Assembly: GCA_001910725.1 (NCBI GenBank)
Contig: MJGA01000002.1
Coordinates: 2,469,945-2,533,944, forward strand
DNA length: 64,000 nt
Direction of reading: 5' to 3'
Source of the DNA: Phanerodontia chrysosporium
Taxonomy: Eukaryota > Basidiomycota > Agaricomycetes > Polyporales > Phanerochaetaceae
Made by a program: the position numbers and the translations under genes. Below the pieces are notes generated by a model that worked only from the letters and a program-made list of their open reading frames with translations, had not been told where the DNA came from and made no database searches. Numbering within the stretch: position 1 is the stretch's first letter; the number at the start of each line of letters is the position of its first letter. Of this stretch, positions 44,266 through 56,010 are shown piece after piece.

Positions 44266-44533
44266 CGATTTTGACCGCTACGCAGTTGTATTTGTACGTT
44301 TGGCTGTATTGCACACCTTCAATGTACTCTACCCTAGCTACTTAGTCTTCGTGAGAGCATGCCTGTGGTGCTCTTTACCTGCTAGCTAGCTATCGCTGGG
44401 TCGTGTAAGTGGCGGTAATCATGAGATCATGGTGAAACACACGTACATTCATCATGAGGACTAGTGCTGTCGCACATACCAGTATATATATATATATACG
44501 TCTGTTTGACCCTCATATGTCCTGGTCATGATC

Positions 44534-45481
44534 ATGGACTCGTCTCTGTCGCCCCAGGTCTTCTTCGTGAAGCACAACACATTGGCAGGCTCCGCCACCT
44601 GCGTTTCGGAAAAGTCGAAGGCTCAAGCGGACCATACCATCGCCATCGAAACTTTGCCAGCCGGAGAGCAGATAGGGACAGCAGTACCATTGGCGATTGG
44701 AGCAGCAACACTGGCAGATGAAGGAGAGTTTCCTCGTATCATCAACTTCTGCGGGTTCGAGTTTCCCACGTATCTTACATGCCGGCACTGCTGATAGATA
44801 GACAGGACGAAGGAACTATGCACTGAGTACCGTTGGAACACGCTCAAACTTGACGACAGATATGTATGCAAGGTCTTCCCAGATCCTCAGCTACCTGGGG
44901 AACAGCCTCGAGCGGAGGTCGCCCTTGTTTACCCAGGTACGCCTCTCATGTTGATCCTATGACGCTTGACGATACATCTTGTTCAGAGAAGGATGATCTC
45001 GCTGGAATGATCCCTGGCGGGTTCCCTCCAGACTTTCCCCAAGTGTCTTCCTCGGTCCCAGACGAGAAGCTGAGTGCATTGTATGCCCACAATATCCCTG
45101 TTCGTATCTGTCATTTGCTTCTCCAAGTGGCGTGATCAGAGTCCCATACTCACCTAGGGCACCTCCAATGCTGCGGGCGACGCCGGAGTCTCTGGTCTGG
45201 GAGTGCGCCCGCAAGCAACCCCGGACGAGATTCCCAACGGCACCACCAATCCGACGTCGGGTCCTCGAGGCCGTGCCGTTAAGAAAGCCTTGCGAAGGCA
45301 ATACGCGATAGAGGACCTGAGCGAGATGATAGGTGAGTACCGACCCTTGTCTAGTTGCACGTATACTCAAGCCAAGTCACACCACCGAGAGCATCCTCAT
45401 CGCCCTCGAACGCGCGCCGTCACCAGCGGCCGTGTACAGAAAGCAACGACTCCTAAGAGACATAGAACTGCTAACAAATGA
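44534..45481 (+). CDS. Hypothetical protein, about five exons
   Basis: MDSSLSPQVFFVKHN at 44534, exon 1 to about 44768 (EFPRIINFCGFEFPT), then TKELCTEYRWNTLKLDD and VCKVFPDPQLPGEQPRAE (44808-44937), EKDDLAGMIPGGFPPDFP (44988-45102), GTSNAAGDAGVSGL and GRAVKKALRRQYAIEDL (45159-45331), and a basic last exon. The last acceptor is uncertain: one choice ends at 45481, while another frame (ALERAPSPAAVYRKQRLL) would end at 45503. Function is unknown. Confidence 0.6.
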
Positions 45482-45771
45482 GGATGTGGTATACATATTA
45501 TAACATATAGAACAATGTAACACGCAGGGACGCATGCGCTCTGGATCTGGAGCAAGAACATATATGCATCTTCGCTGGATCTTATCTGTTATCTTTGCTT
45601 GCACTATCTTATCATTCCTCTTTGATCATGATTGCGCGTTATCAGTCGCAGGCCGGGCGAGTCCGAGCGTCGTCACATGATCACTGATCAATCGAACCAT
45701 GGCTGGCCACGGCTTTGCATGCGCAATTGCGTGCCTCCTCTCCGCCTCCTTGCAGGAGCAGCTTCTGATGT

Positions 45772-45890
45772 CTCGCCAACGTCGCAAAAGCTCAAATCGC
45801 GTCTGCACCTGTGCAGGGGCGGGCCAGAGCAGCGACGAGACACCCCTGCCTCTTCGGCGGGGGTAGAGACAGAGGAACTGACCTTCACCT
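45772..45890 (+). repeat. Partner of the inverted segment at 42185-42290
   Basis: See 42185. It is followed by a short direct repeat CTCTACGCCTTTGA (45891 and 45909). Confidence 0.7.
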
Positions 45891-46139
45891 CTACGCCTTT
45901 GACTCCACCTCTACGCCTTTGACAACGCGAAAGCGGCTATGCCAGCCATTCCACCCACTCTCCGAATAAGGCCCGTGGTCAACTGGTGCCTTCAGATATG
46001 TTCGACACTGCTTGGTCGAGGGCTGCGGGTCGGGGTGCGCTGACGATGGTAAGTCGGTCTGCCTTGTTACCTGCGCTCAATTGTGACTCTGCCATCCTAG
46101 AGCCGCTGCGCGCACGCGAGTTGCTGACGGCGCCATCAG

Positions 46140-46480
46140 TACGGCCTGTAAGACCGCCCCGAGCTCGAGACGTGGCACAAAGGTTGCGTCGTCCTCATCG
46201 GCGACGCCGCACACCCGACAAGCCCCGTAGGTGCACTACCAGCAGCTTGTCTTCTGCACGCACTGACGCGGCACAATCACAGCGTTTCTGCCAGGGCGCG
46301 AACCAGTCGTTCAAGGACGCGGGCCTCGTCGACCTCTTCGCAGAGCATTGCTCTGCGCTCGGCACACCTGCGACCGGGGCCCTCGAGGTGGCCTTCATGC
46401 AGCTGGAGACAGTGCGCATCCCACGTACCACCTCCCACTTTCCATCGCTATGGTTCACGCCACCATAGCGAGCACGCGAA
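46140..46480 (+). pseudogene. Fragment of an FAD-dependent monooxygenase
   Basis: LETWHKGCVVLIGDAAHPTS, an intron (GTAGGT to CACAG, about 46227-46280), then QGANQSFKDAGLVDLF. GDAAHPxxP...GANQ is the second FAD motif of aromatic-hydroxylase-type enzymes. The N-terminal FAD (GxGxxG) part and a full C-terminus are missing, so only about a quarter of the enzyme is here. Confidence 0.65.
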
Positions 46481-46699
46481 CGGTCCTCGTCGGGGAGCAC
46501 ACACACCTCTGCCTTCCATGTCACCCGAGATGAGAGAGATGTGCAAGTCTGTTCCTCGTAAGCACGCGCTTCATCCTTGTCTGTCCCACGGCATTCGGAC
46601 CTTCGCTGCCAATGTTCGGCTTGCTCATTGGGACAGGCCTGGGTCTTCTCACCTCTGACTATCCCATTCCTAGAGTGTGAACTCGCTCCTCCCCCCCCC

Positions 46700-48040
46700 C
46701 CCCGGAGGCCATCATTCATCTCCCTCCCGAACGCCAGTACCTTGACCCTCCTCCATCGCAACGACAAGGATGCAGACGATGATAACGTGGGCTCCGTCCC
46801 CTACCTGGACGACCCCGTACAAGTCCTACCCGGCATCTGGCTCTGGAATGAGGACAACGCTCCGGACTGGAGGGGTCTCATGGCCAGAGGAATCAAGTCC
46901 ATTCTCAACGTCGCAAAGGAGGTTACATGCCCCATCGAGTGCGTAACGTCTCATACGCTACGCTGTGTCACCTCGCTTTCCGATTTCAAGCACTCGTCCC
47001 TCCACTTGCGACCCAGCTACTACCCACCGCACGTCTCCAGCGGCCGGCCCGGAATGCACTACCTGCAGTTGCCATAGTCGCACGGACAGTCCGACCTTGT
47101 GGTTGAGGGCTTCCCGTCCGCGATGACCTTTGTTGACCAGGCACTGGAAAGAGGCGATGGCATTCTGATCCAGTATGTATTGATGGGCTTTTGTGAGCAG
47201 AATCCGTCTGAATTTGAGTCTGCCATAGCTGCCAATGTGGTGTCTCACGATCTGCAGCGATGATCGCTCTGCTGATGCGCGCTGCAGCGCAACAGTCCCC
47301 GACGGTGCCTCCGGAGGTCTGGGCGCTGAAAACGATGCATGACGCCTATGCCTTTGTGAAAGAAGAGCAAGTAGGTGGGACCTAACATGTCGTACGTAAC
47401 ATCGCTTCGGTTTCGCAGGACTGTTAATCCTAATTTGCCTTGTTTTAGGCCGATATATCAGCTGCTTGACTACGAGCGGGCACTCAAGCCTGCCAATGGA
47501 TCGCCCTCTCCGTCGGAGCAGTCTTCTATTGCCGCCGAACAAGAGTGTGCCCGACGTCGTCAAATGGTCGACGACGCAGACGCCGGGGACAATGATCGTG
47601 AAAACGTCGAGGTCATGCGCGAGGCACGAGCCTTGGACCAGGCGATGGAGATTCAGAGGATATCTCGCAGATCCCCGGTCTCTTCGATCACTTCTTTGAA
47701 CGGCCTCGGCATGGGCCATGCTTGGAGGAGCAAATGCGGCAGCGGCCGTACTCGCTCGGGGTTTGTTGCGAGCGTCGCAACTACTGGCAGCGTTCTCAGC
47801 GAGCAACTTGTCGAGGAGGACGAGGAGCAGGAGCTACTGGCGGCGGCTTCACTGAAACCAGCTGCTCAAGTGCTGAGCCCACGGAGGACGAGGCTTCCTC
47901 TACCCATACCTCCGGGGAGGCTGATTCATATTGTCAGGTGCCCGCAAAGCTTACCCCGAGTCTCCACTCATATTCCCCCCTCAGCTCCTGCGCTCAAGAC
48001 ATCCTTAATCTTCCCTCCGCACCAGCCACCGCAACCGCCA
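46700..48040 (+). pseudogene. Dual-specificity protein phosphatase, inactivated by stops
   Basis: Readable order: VQVLPGIWLWNEDNAPDW, GIKSILNVAKEV, GMHYLQLP-stop-SHGQSDLV, FPSAMTFVDQALERG, active-site HCQCGVSRSAAM spliced from two exons at about 47172 and 47230, APPEVW-type PPEVWALKTMHDAYAFV, then a stop in KSK-stop-VGPNMS, YQLLDYERALK, and a long Ser/Glu-rich tail (RREARALDQAMEIQ-like, LVEEDEEQELL). The Cys and Arg of the catalytic loop are intact. Both stops (47075-47077 and 47372-47374) are TAG where Trp (TGG) is expected, and a 1-nt shift precedes the second. A 13-C run sits at 46691-46703 just upstream. Confidence 0.75.
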
Positions 48041-48630
48041 CATCTTTCTCGCTGTCTAAGCCGCACCCATGGTGGGCGCGGCGGCGCAGCATCCGTCGAT
48101 CACGAGTTCCATCGTGTCAATGTCTTTTTGCTTCCGCGAAACGTGTGCCCCCGAGGCCGGAGGGGAGAGCGCCGGTTTTGCGCCACGAGGCTGCCGGCGG
48201 CGGGGCCAATTTCGTGCGTAAGCTCTTTTAGTGCAGGTTTTGGCATGGCCTTGGCCGTCACGGAGCACCGCAAGCAGAGGCCCGAGCGCATCCAAGCGTG
48301 CTGGGCCGCAGACTAGTGCGGGGTACGTGACTGGGCGCGTGCACACACGTCAAAAGGTGGGTGTTGGGAGTCAGCTACGATGACTGTAATAAATATGGGA
48401 CGCGGTAGCGTTGCGTGCGAGAGTGACAACAGAGGTCTGGGGACAGTATTACGGGTGAAAGTACAGTGCGGGTGGTTGCAGAACAGGACACGACACGACA
48501 CGAGAGCAAAAGTCAGGACGCAGGATAGTATGGTACGCAGGTGCAGAATGAGAGCATGGTTCAAGATGGGGCATATGAAGGAGAGAAGATGATCGAAAGT
48601 ATGCTTTTGTGATGTCGCCGGGGCCGAATG

Positions 48631-50162
48631 TTATCGTCTGCGTGCGTAGACTTGCTCCAGGCGAATATAGTTAGGGGTTCGGCCCTCCAGGAGTTCTTGG
48701 CGCGCCGCCTCCTCGATCGGATCCAGAATCTGTTCAGGAAGTCCAGTTCCCAAGAGCAAAGGCCGACCAGAGAGAAGAAATGCCTGTGATTGCCAACGTG
48801 TCAAACCCCCGAGCGAACGTGAGGCAAGCCAAGAAGACGACTCACAAGAATGTCGTCGCGCATGAGGGCGCCATGGCGATTCCGCGTGCGCGCAACTTCG
48901 TCGTTGCCAGGGTAGAACGTCGACGTCTGGTACCACCACTCACGGTATTCGACGTCGTAAAAGGCCGGGTGGGCGGTCGTCCAGCGGTAGAGATGGTTGG
49001 CGGCGTCGGGCTCGCCGCCCTGCTGCTGGACGGCGGTGTGTGCAAGACTCATCCAGCGAGCGAGCGCGCTGGGCTGCGACGCGAGTGGCACAGGCCGCCT
49101 GTCGGCGCCGTAGACGCGGAAGTCGAACTCGGTGAGCTCGATGAGGCCGCCCGGCTTCAGAGTCAGGGCAATCTGATCGATGAGGTTCTGGTAGTCGCGG
49201 ATCTGGGCAATCGGGGAGCGTGAGCGATCGCGATCACCCTTGCACGCGTGCGGAGAGGGAGGAATAGTGCGCCGCCGGTGGGGACGCGATCGGCGGACAA
49301 GACTCACCCCAGACGAGACGAGACGGACGTGGGCGACGTTGAACTCGCTTGTGTAGTGTTGCAACCCGAGGTTGATGTCGTCGATCTCGCTCCTGCGACG
49401 CGCGGCGCCCGTCAGTTGCATGTCCGCTACGCTTGCCGAGCGTTAGTGTGGGACAGACCTGCAGTTTGGCGGCATGTGTCGACAGGACGGGTGGCGGAAG
49501 CCCTGGGCTCTGCTGGGGCACTCGCCGTTGGTGCAGGTAACCCGGAGGGGGATGAGGTCGACGCCGACCGCGTCCACGTGAGGAAAGTCGTGCGCGACGT
49601 CGAGGATCCTGTGCACACCGGGACGTTCATTCATTATTAGCGGCGGGATGCGGCGCAAACTATCACGGGACTGACCAGCTCCCGCTGCCGCAGCCGAGGT
49701 CGACAACCGACTTGCGGACGCCGGGCTCGTACGCGAGGACTTCGTAGAGCGGCTGGGGATATTTGCCCATGACCTCGATGAACATGAGGTGCTGGTAGTC
49801 TGGGAGCACGTCAGCGGCGGAAAACCAGCAGCTGTGGCGGGGTGCGTACCGAGTCGCTCAAACTCGTCCTCGTCGGCCGGGAGGCGGTAGACCTCTGAGA
49901 AATTGTTGAGGCCACGGCCGTACTCTTGGCGGAAGACGTTGGCGCGGATGCAGCTGTTCATGGTCATGACAGAGGGCGTCGGCGAGCCGGCGCGGACGCT
50001 GCCCATGGAGGTGACGGAGCTGGCGTGTACGGACACGCTCATGAGGGAGCGGCCGGAGGCGGAACTAGAGTCGCTCTCGTCGCCCGAGTCCTGGTCGGGC
50101 TGGGGCGAGGGCGGCGGGGCGTCGGGAGACCCAGCTGCAGACGGGTGGCCATGGCGCTGCAT
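48631..50162 (-). CDS. SAM-dependent methyltransferase (LaeA/Umta-like)
   Basis: ATG at 50162, stop at 48631. The N-terminal 80 residues are Ser/Pro-rich. Then RQEYGRGLNNFSEVYRLPADEDE, FIEVMGKYPQPLYEVLA, the SAM motif VVDLGCGSGSW across an intron near 49675, ILDVAHDFPHVDAVGVDLIP, LGLQHYTSEFNVAHVRL, a post-motif LIDQIALTLKPGGLIELTEFDF, and a C-terminal TPNYIRLEQVYARRR. About seven exons. The type is the fungal class I methyltransferase family that includes regulators of secondary metabolism and many enzymes of unknown substrate. No biosynthetic partner is beside it. Confidence 0.82.
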
Positions 50163-50390
50163 GGTCGCTGGGCGTGTGTCCGCAGCGCTGTGGAGGGCGT
50201 GAGGGAGGCGGAGGGTATGGAGACTGGGGCATGGTCGTTATAAGCAGGGCGGGGACGCAGAAATCAGAGGATGCCGGCGGAGGAGAGGACACGCTTCGGG
50301 GAGCGCCATCCATTGCCATCCGGGGACTCCATCTCTGCGACCCACGTGGCCAATGCCGCCGGCAACTATCCCAGGGCCTCCGACGACGTT

Positions 50391-50526
50391 GCCCTTGGCA
50401 CGCGCGCCGTGCTTGCTCTCGTCGCCCTCGCGCAACGCCAGGGTACCCCTCGTCTGGCACTCCCGACCATCTGCGATCCCGCAAAGGGCCCTTGGCACGC
50501 GCGCCGTGCTTGCTCTCGTCGCCCTC
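50391..50526. repeat. 39-bp direct repeat, two copies 97 bp apart
   Basis: 50391-50429 and 50488-50526 are identical by eye (GCCCTTGGCACGCGCGCCGT at the start of each). GC content around them is very high. Confidence 0.85.
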
Positions 50527-50949
50527 CCCGGCAAACCTTCCTGCTCAGCCCGCCGGGGCCCCCGCGCCGGCTCGCCCCTGCCCGTTGCGTCCAGCGCAGC
50601 GCGGGCCTGGCGGGCTGCGCGCCCTCGCTCCCGCGCGTACATACGCCCCTGCGCCCTCGCCCACTTGGCGCACTTGGCGGCGCACACATGCCCCCCTGCG
50701 GCGGCGCATCCGGGCCCATCTAGGTGTACACCAGGGCCCACGCCCCGCCAGACGCGTGTACGCGCAACGTCCAACACAACCCCCCGGCAGAGTCCCTCCG
50801 ACCCTGCGCCAGCTAGTCCGCCCGCGAGGCCAACTCCGCGTAGGTTGCGGCTCTCGCGACGCGCGCGCACACGGTCCGGTCTTCTTCTCGCCCAGCGTGT
50901 GCGTGCGTGTGCCAGCCCACAAAGTCGCCGATGGGGGCACCGCCACACT

Positions 50950-51385
50950 GGGGCTCACGCATTCATCATGGTATGCTGGATCATTGCGCCTATACTTCAC
51001 TGTGAGTCATTCCATATCCACGACCCAACGCCTCAGGCTAAACCTTCCTGTAGTCGAGAATGTTTTTCACGCGCAGCAGTACGTGACCCTTCCAATCGTT
51101 ACGCCTTTCGACGACGCGGACATCGACTATTGTTCGGGGTATGACCAGCAGCAATCATATCTACGGCCCAGGGCAGCTGTACGTCCTGTGTTCCTTATCA
51201 CAGGATTACCTTCTCTAACGATTCTTCTCCTAGCTACCTTGGGCGGCATTGTCTTTAACTGGTGGGGCGACATCGTCGTCCGGCAGATGCCGAACGACGA
51301 ACGACACGATAAGCATGCCCTTCGTCATGCCACCTGTCAACCAAAAATTTGGTCCCACGTCTCGATAGGAATCGGTCTTCCGTGA
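50950..51385 (+). other. Possible coding remnant, unrecognised
   Basis: One plus frame reads plausibly from about 51030 (PVVENVFHAQQYVTLP, FDDADIDYCSGYDQQ) to a hydrophobic stretch (LTILLLATLGGIVFNWW) and a stop at 51383. Upstream it is only GC-rich sequence. I cannot assign it. The rest of 50227-50950 shows no gene on either strand. Confidence 0.25.
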
Positions 51386-51458
51386 GGAAAGAGGATGAGG
51401 AAAGAGGGATTGAGATTGAGGTCGATATTGTACTAATATCATGCGTATCACGTGAGAA

Positions 51459-54055
51459 TTATACTGCCCATTGCCCGTCACCGTCGTCCATCTCTATGTC
51501 TGCCTGCCTGTCGCCAAGTTGGCTGCTCCATTTCTCCAGGCTATCTAGCTCTTGAGCCAGCTCGTTCCGGTCCCCGTCGTTGTCATGTGCCAGCATCATA
51601 TCCCCCTCGTCCGCCTCATCTTCGAATTCCTCTTCGCTGCTGTTTCGTCCTTCTGATGTTCGATCCTTCTTCCCTGATTTTTGGATCTGAGGCGGCTCAC
51701 TAGCGGAAACTCCTTTCTCGAGCTTGTACCGACTTCGGACTTCTTCTTGCCATTCGGGGGACTCCACCAAGGTATCGCAGTCGTATTGTGACAAGATATG
51801 ATCCTCGCTAGCAGGGAAGACTACCTTCCCGGTAGTGAGCTGGGAGCGAACGGCGAATGGCTGAGCATTGAAGAATTCCGGGTCGTAGTAGTCGATAGGA
51901 AGCTTCTTCGGCAAGGTTTGGAAAAGGGAGGGCGGGCGAACGCTCCAGGGCAGGACTATCCGCGGCTTCTCGCTGCTCTTGCCAATGACCCTCTTCGACT
52001 CAACCCTTAGAGCCTCGACTCGGCGAATGAAGGCTTCGGCTGCCATTGACCTCTCAGGTTTCTTTTTCACAATGAAGGCTGTCCGCGTTGCGTTGTACTC
52101 ATCGTCTGATGTGGTTTCAGTTGTGATAAGGTCTAGGTAACGTCCTGACTCAGAGGGACTTTCTTTCTCCAAGACAGAGAGACGCTCCCTCGTAATCTAG
52201 AAAACATACGTTATCCAGGGGAAATCAAGCCAACCAATTATACACATACCCTGGAGCGTCGTCGATACAGGGCATTCATCGCTTCCTCCCGCTGGACGCT
52301 CCCAGGCCTCCTCTTCTCTTGAAAGTACCGGCGTCGTTGTGCAAACCAGACGTAATGGTCGTACATAGACAGAAGAAGCACCGTGTCGGTAAGGTAAGCC
52401 TCGTTGACAGACATGTGGATCCAGGCGCAAGCCTTGACTAGTTGGCGGAAGGAGTCGATACAGGCGATGCGACAAGCAGAGTTGTACAGGTCGTACGGAT
52501 TTCCATTGAAGTTAGGCCTCCAGGTGGTGAATTTGTATCGAGCGCAAATGGCACGGATCATGGCCAAGTGACAATCCTGCACGGCGAGAAGCTCGGGCTT
52601 CACCTTGGTCTTGTCATCAGGGATACGTGCGATATCGAGCCAATCGAGGTCGGATCGAGCAGTCGCGGATAGGGATCGAGCTTTGAGAATATCCTCGCGT
52701 GAGGTGTGTAGTTCGTCGAACCTGCGTAAATCCTCCGCAGATGGTTGAGGTGGCAGGTCCCCGCGAGTGCACATTCCCCACATAAGGTCGATATGTCTGC
52801 ACATCGCTGACTATTGAACGTGATGCAATTGGCAGGGAGAAACTGGCAGGAGGTCCGTGTGAACACGCACCTTCATCCCCGCCGCACCTTCCGGCAGAGG
52901 AACCTTCCAGAGGCACATTGAAGTGGCCGCAGCTGCACGGCCACGAGACCGAGATTTTGACGGCTTCTTCGCCACCTTCTTGGCCCGGTCTGGACTCTGC
53001 TTACTTCTCGCCCTCGGCAGGGGGTCAGATAAGACCGAAGCTCCCCTGCTCTCCCCCCGCGACGGTATGGGATCCGCCGTGGCATCCTGGATGGGAACGT
53101 CCTCGAGGGCGTCCCTGATCTCCCCTCGCGACGGCGTAGAATTGGCTGCGGCTTCCTGGATGGGAACGTCCTCGAGAGCGTCCCTGATCTCCCCTCGCGA
53201 CGGCGTAGAATCCGCTGTGGCTTCCTGGATGGGAACGTCCTCGAGGGCGTCCCTGATCTCCCCCCGCGACGGCGTGGAATCCGCCGTGGCTTCCTGGATG
53301 GGAACGTCCTCGGGGCGTTCGTAATCTCCTCCCGTGGCGGCATGAAGGACGCGGCTATGGCGTCACGAGCGAGAACATTATTCAAGAAATTCGTGTTGAG
53401 ATCGTCCGTGCGCACACGCTTCGTACGGCCACCACGACTAGTACTTCTGGCGCTAGGCACCGCACTTTGGATAGGGGTGCCACGCTCGTCGCCATCCAGT
53501 TCTTCGTTGTCGCGCTTGCGCTTCTGGCCATGAGAACTCACTCCATTCCTGTCGTGGCTTCCAGCAGCAGAAGCGGAAGGAGCAGCAACAGAGGAGTGCA
53601 ACCCAGGCTCTCGGGATCTGAAGGCATTCTCTTTCAATACGGTGCAGATGAGGAGAAAATGATCCATACGCGGATAGCACTGTTGTCATTGGGGTACCAC
53701 TGCAGCCCTCCGGTTCCGTGGTCATCCTTCGGCTCCCCTCGCTCTTAAGACGCTCGATCTCCCGAGCCTGGGCTTCAAGACGCACGTAGGCTTCTTCTAA
53801 CAACTGCTGCTTGCTGCTAAGCTCCTGATGGGCTTGGCGAATCAAGGCCTCTGCATCTTGAAAGGACCTCCTGAAGTCGTTCTGTTGGGCATCGATGACA
53901 GCCTGTATGCGCTGTTGTATCTGCTGGTCAACGGCTTGCAGACGTCGCTGAACATGCTGGTCGAGGAAGCCGCCAAGGATTTGGGCCTGATTCTGATCGA
54001 GGGCATACAGAGAAGTGAGTTCTTGGATCAGAGAGATCTCCGAACTCGGTTCCAT
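51459..54055 (-). CDS. Large hypothetical protein with 23-residue repeats and one apparent 1-nt deletion
   Basis: ATG at 54055, coiled-coil N-terminus (HVQRRLQAVDQQIQQRIQ, SSKQQLLEEAYVRLEAQ), intron near 53700-53667, then HFLLICTVLKENAF, KRKRDNEELDGDE, four 23-residue repeats (EDVPIQEATADSTP then SRGEIRDAL; 69-bp units), and a basic stretch KKVAKKPSKSRSRGR. After an intron come MCRHIDLMWGM, WLDIARIPDDKTKVKPELL and FVWF-type YDHYVWFAQRRRYF. The last exons hold PIDYYDPEFFNAQPF, SPEWQEEVRSRYKL and a very acidic end. The repeat frame only joins the upstream frame if one base is added in the G4 run at 53312-53315. Proteins of this kind occur widely in Agaricomycetes; function unknown. Confidence 0.7.
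53091..53330. repeat. 69-bp tandem repeat inside the gene
   Basis: ATGGGAACGTCCTCG recurs at 53091, 53160, 53229 and 53298, exactly 69 bp apart; a diverged unit lies left of the first. 69 bp is 23 codons, so length change keeps frame. Confidence 0.93.
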
Positions 54056-54679
54056 TGTGGCGACAACGCGAACTGATGATCAAAGTTGGCAGGGTGTGTC
54101 CAACTCACAACTTGACCGCCTGCGCATGCGTAAGAATACTTGGAGCGCTCGTATCAACCTGTGCTTACTTCCGTGGCGAAGTCACTTCAAACGCTTAAAC
54201 CGTCTTCGTATGTAACCGCTCTAGATCATATATTCTTGCTCGAAGAGCAAGCTCAAGCTTACCCCAGCGGATCCGATTTGATCATGATCATGACCAGCGC
54301 CTGAAGCTCTAGATCTATAAATTTGGCTCTTTGGTTCTTTTTCCAAAAACATCAAACCTCCCCCTCTCTTCGTAACAACTCCCGTCCTCGTCCTCCGGAA
54401 GCGATGCAGGAAGAGGGCGCGCGGGCGCCAGCGGCCAAACTGAGCACACGCTCTCGTCCACCATCTCGACGTCCGACTAGCACCACTTGAATTTCCTAGG
54501 AGATGCGCCGAAAGTTCCCCGCCAGCGAAGACGGTCCTCACACGGATCCTTTTCTCGACACCGGACCGTGAAGACGTCGAGATTAGGCCCATGTGAGCGA
54601 ATTTCCTCAGTACAAGTTGCGAGCAGCGGCCAGAGCCATGCTGGGAACATCCCTCGACCCCACTATCGAACTCACCGAA

Positions 54680-55344
54680 ATGGCTGCAAGCACGACGACC
54701 TGGCTCATTACGGGGTGCGTAGGGCTCCTCTGCTGCTATTCAAGGCCTAGCTGACGATGCCTGCAGAACGTCCCGCGGCATTGGTCTCGAAACGGCCCGC
54801 CAGCTGCTCCAGACACCCTCCAACGTCGTGATTGCGACCTGTCGCAATCCGTCCGCGGCCAGCCACTTGCAGGCCCTTAGCGGCGATGCGAAGGGAAAGC
54901 TCCATGTTCTGCCACTCGATACGGCAGACATGAAGAGCATCGAGGCCGTGTTGAAGCCGGTGGAGGACATCGTCGGCGAGGGGGGACTGGACTATCTGTT
55001 GAACAATGCCGCAATCGTGAGTGTTCTGCCTTGTAACTGTGCGCCCCTTGACCGACGGAGGCTCAATGTGACCTGCAGAACGTTGGTATGGACACCGGCT
55101 TTTCGTTATTTCCTGAAGACCTCCTGCGCACCATGAACGTGAACGTCGCGGGGCCCGGTCACCTCGCGCAGACGCTCCTCCCGCTCCTCGAGCGCGGCCG
55201 CAAAAAGACGATCATGAACATGACGAGCGGTCTCGCGAGTATCGGGCTCGACTGTGGGCCGAAGTGCGCGACGTACAGCATGAGCAAGACTGCACTGAAC
55301 ATGCTGGTATGTCTCGATCCTCTCATCCGGAATCTGTTGCGCTA
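54680..55344 (+). pseudogene. Short-chain dehydrogenase/reductase, C-terminally truncated
   Basis: MAASTTTWLITG, intron, TSRGIGLETARQLL gives the TGxxxGIG cofactor motif. Then ADMKSIEAVLKPVEDIV, LDYLLNNAAI (NNAA motif), intron, EDLLRTMNVNVAGPGHLAQ, MTSGLASIG and YSMSK, the active YxxxK. After LNML (about 55303) the expected last 60-80 residues are missing; the frame ends at 55344 in unrelated sequence. The catalytic Ser/Tyr/Lys set is present, so activity cannot be excluded, but substrate-binding helices are lost. An in-frame ATG at 54638 is an alternative start. Confidence 0.7.
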
Positions 55345-55502
55345 AAGTGCGTGTTTGCATTCCACGACCTTCGCGCACACAACTCAAGCCGGCTCAATGC
55401 GCCGCAGAAGTTCGCACGCAAGGAGTGGCGGAGCAGCGGGAACAGCGCCCGCAGAAGCAGTGGCGACGCCGAGGAGAACACCCTACGCATCGAGCTCGGG
55501 CG

Positions 55503-55826
55503 CAGCACTACGACGTGAGTGCAAAGCTCGGCGAGGGCGGCTTCTGCGCGGTCTTCGAGGCGATTGACGTCAGCCCGGCGGCGCAGCGGCGGGGGCGCGA
55601 CGTGGATGGCAGCTCGGACGACGAGCTGAGCGACGAGGTGCTGCGCGTCACGTTCATGGTCGTGAAGCCGCGCAGGATCGGGGAGCTCCACGTCCTGTGG
55701 CGCATCCACGCGACGCTCTCGCCGGCGCTGTGGAGGAGCATGGACGCGCCGTCGGCGCTGTACGCGTACCGCGACGAGTCGTTCCTCGTGCTCGAGCTGA
55801 TGCACCGCCTCTATACGAGAAGATAA
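55503..55826 (+). pseudogene. Fragment of a Bub1-like kinase domain
   Basis: YDVSAKLGEGGFCAVFEAID is a Gly-rich ATP loop; then ELSDEVLRVTFMVVKPRR with a VKP lysine, GELHVLWRIHATL and AYRDESFLVLELM. This layout recalls the C-terminal kinase of Bub1-type checkpoint proteins. The preceding frame (TPYASSSGAALRRE) fits the same protein one frame off. Only the kinase N-lobe is present. It starts about 150 bp after the SDR break. Confidence 0.5.
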
Positions 55827-56010
55827 AGACCCGAACCTGTCCATTCAACCTGCTGCCGACGGCTCTGCCTTGGATCCCTTCAGCGCGGAAGGCAACAGCG
55901 AGAATCCAGCACTGCAGGCGTGTGATCGACTCGACAACTTGGGGAGGGTCTAAAAGAAGTTCATTCGATTCTACGAGCCCTGCTCATATCGTGAACGATG
56001 AGAATATCTG

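Noticed and set aside
50238..50948. Long GC-rich frames on both strands
   Set aside because: All six frames are open for long stretches because of base composition; Arg/Ala/Pro-rich translations with no motif.
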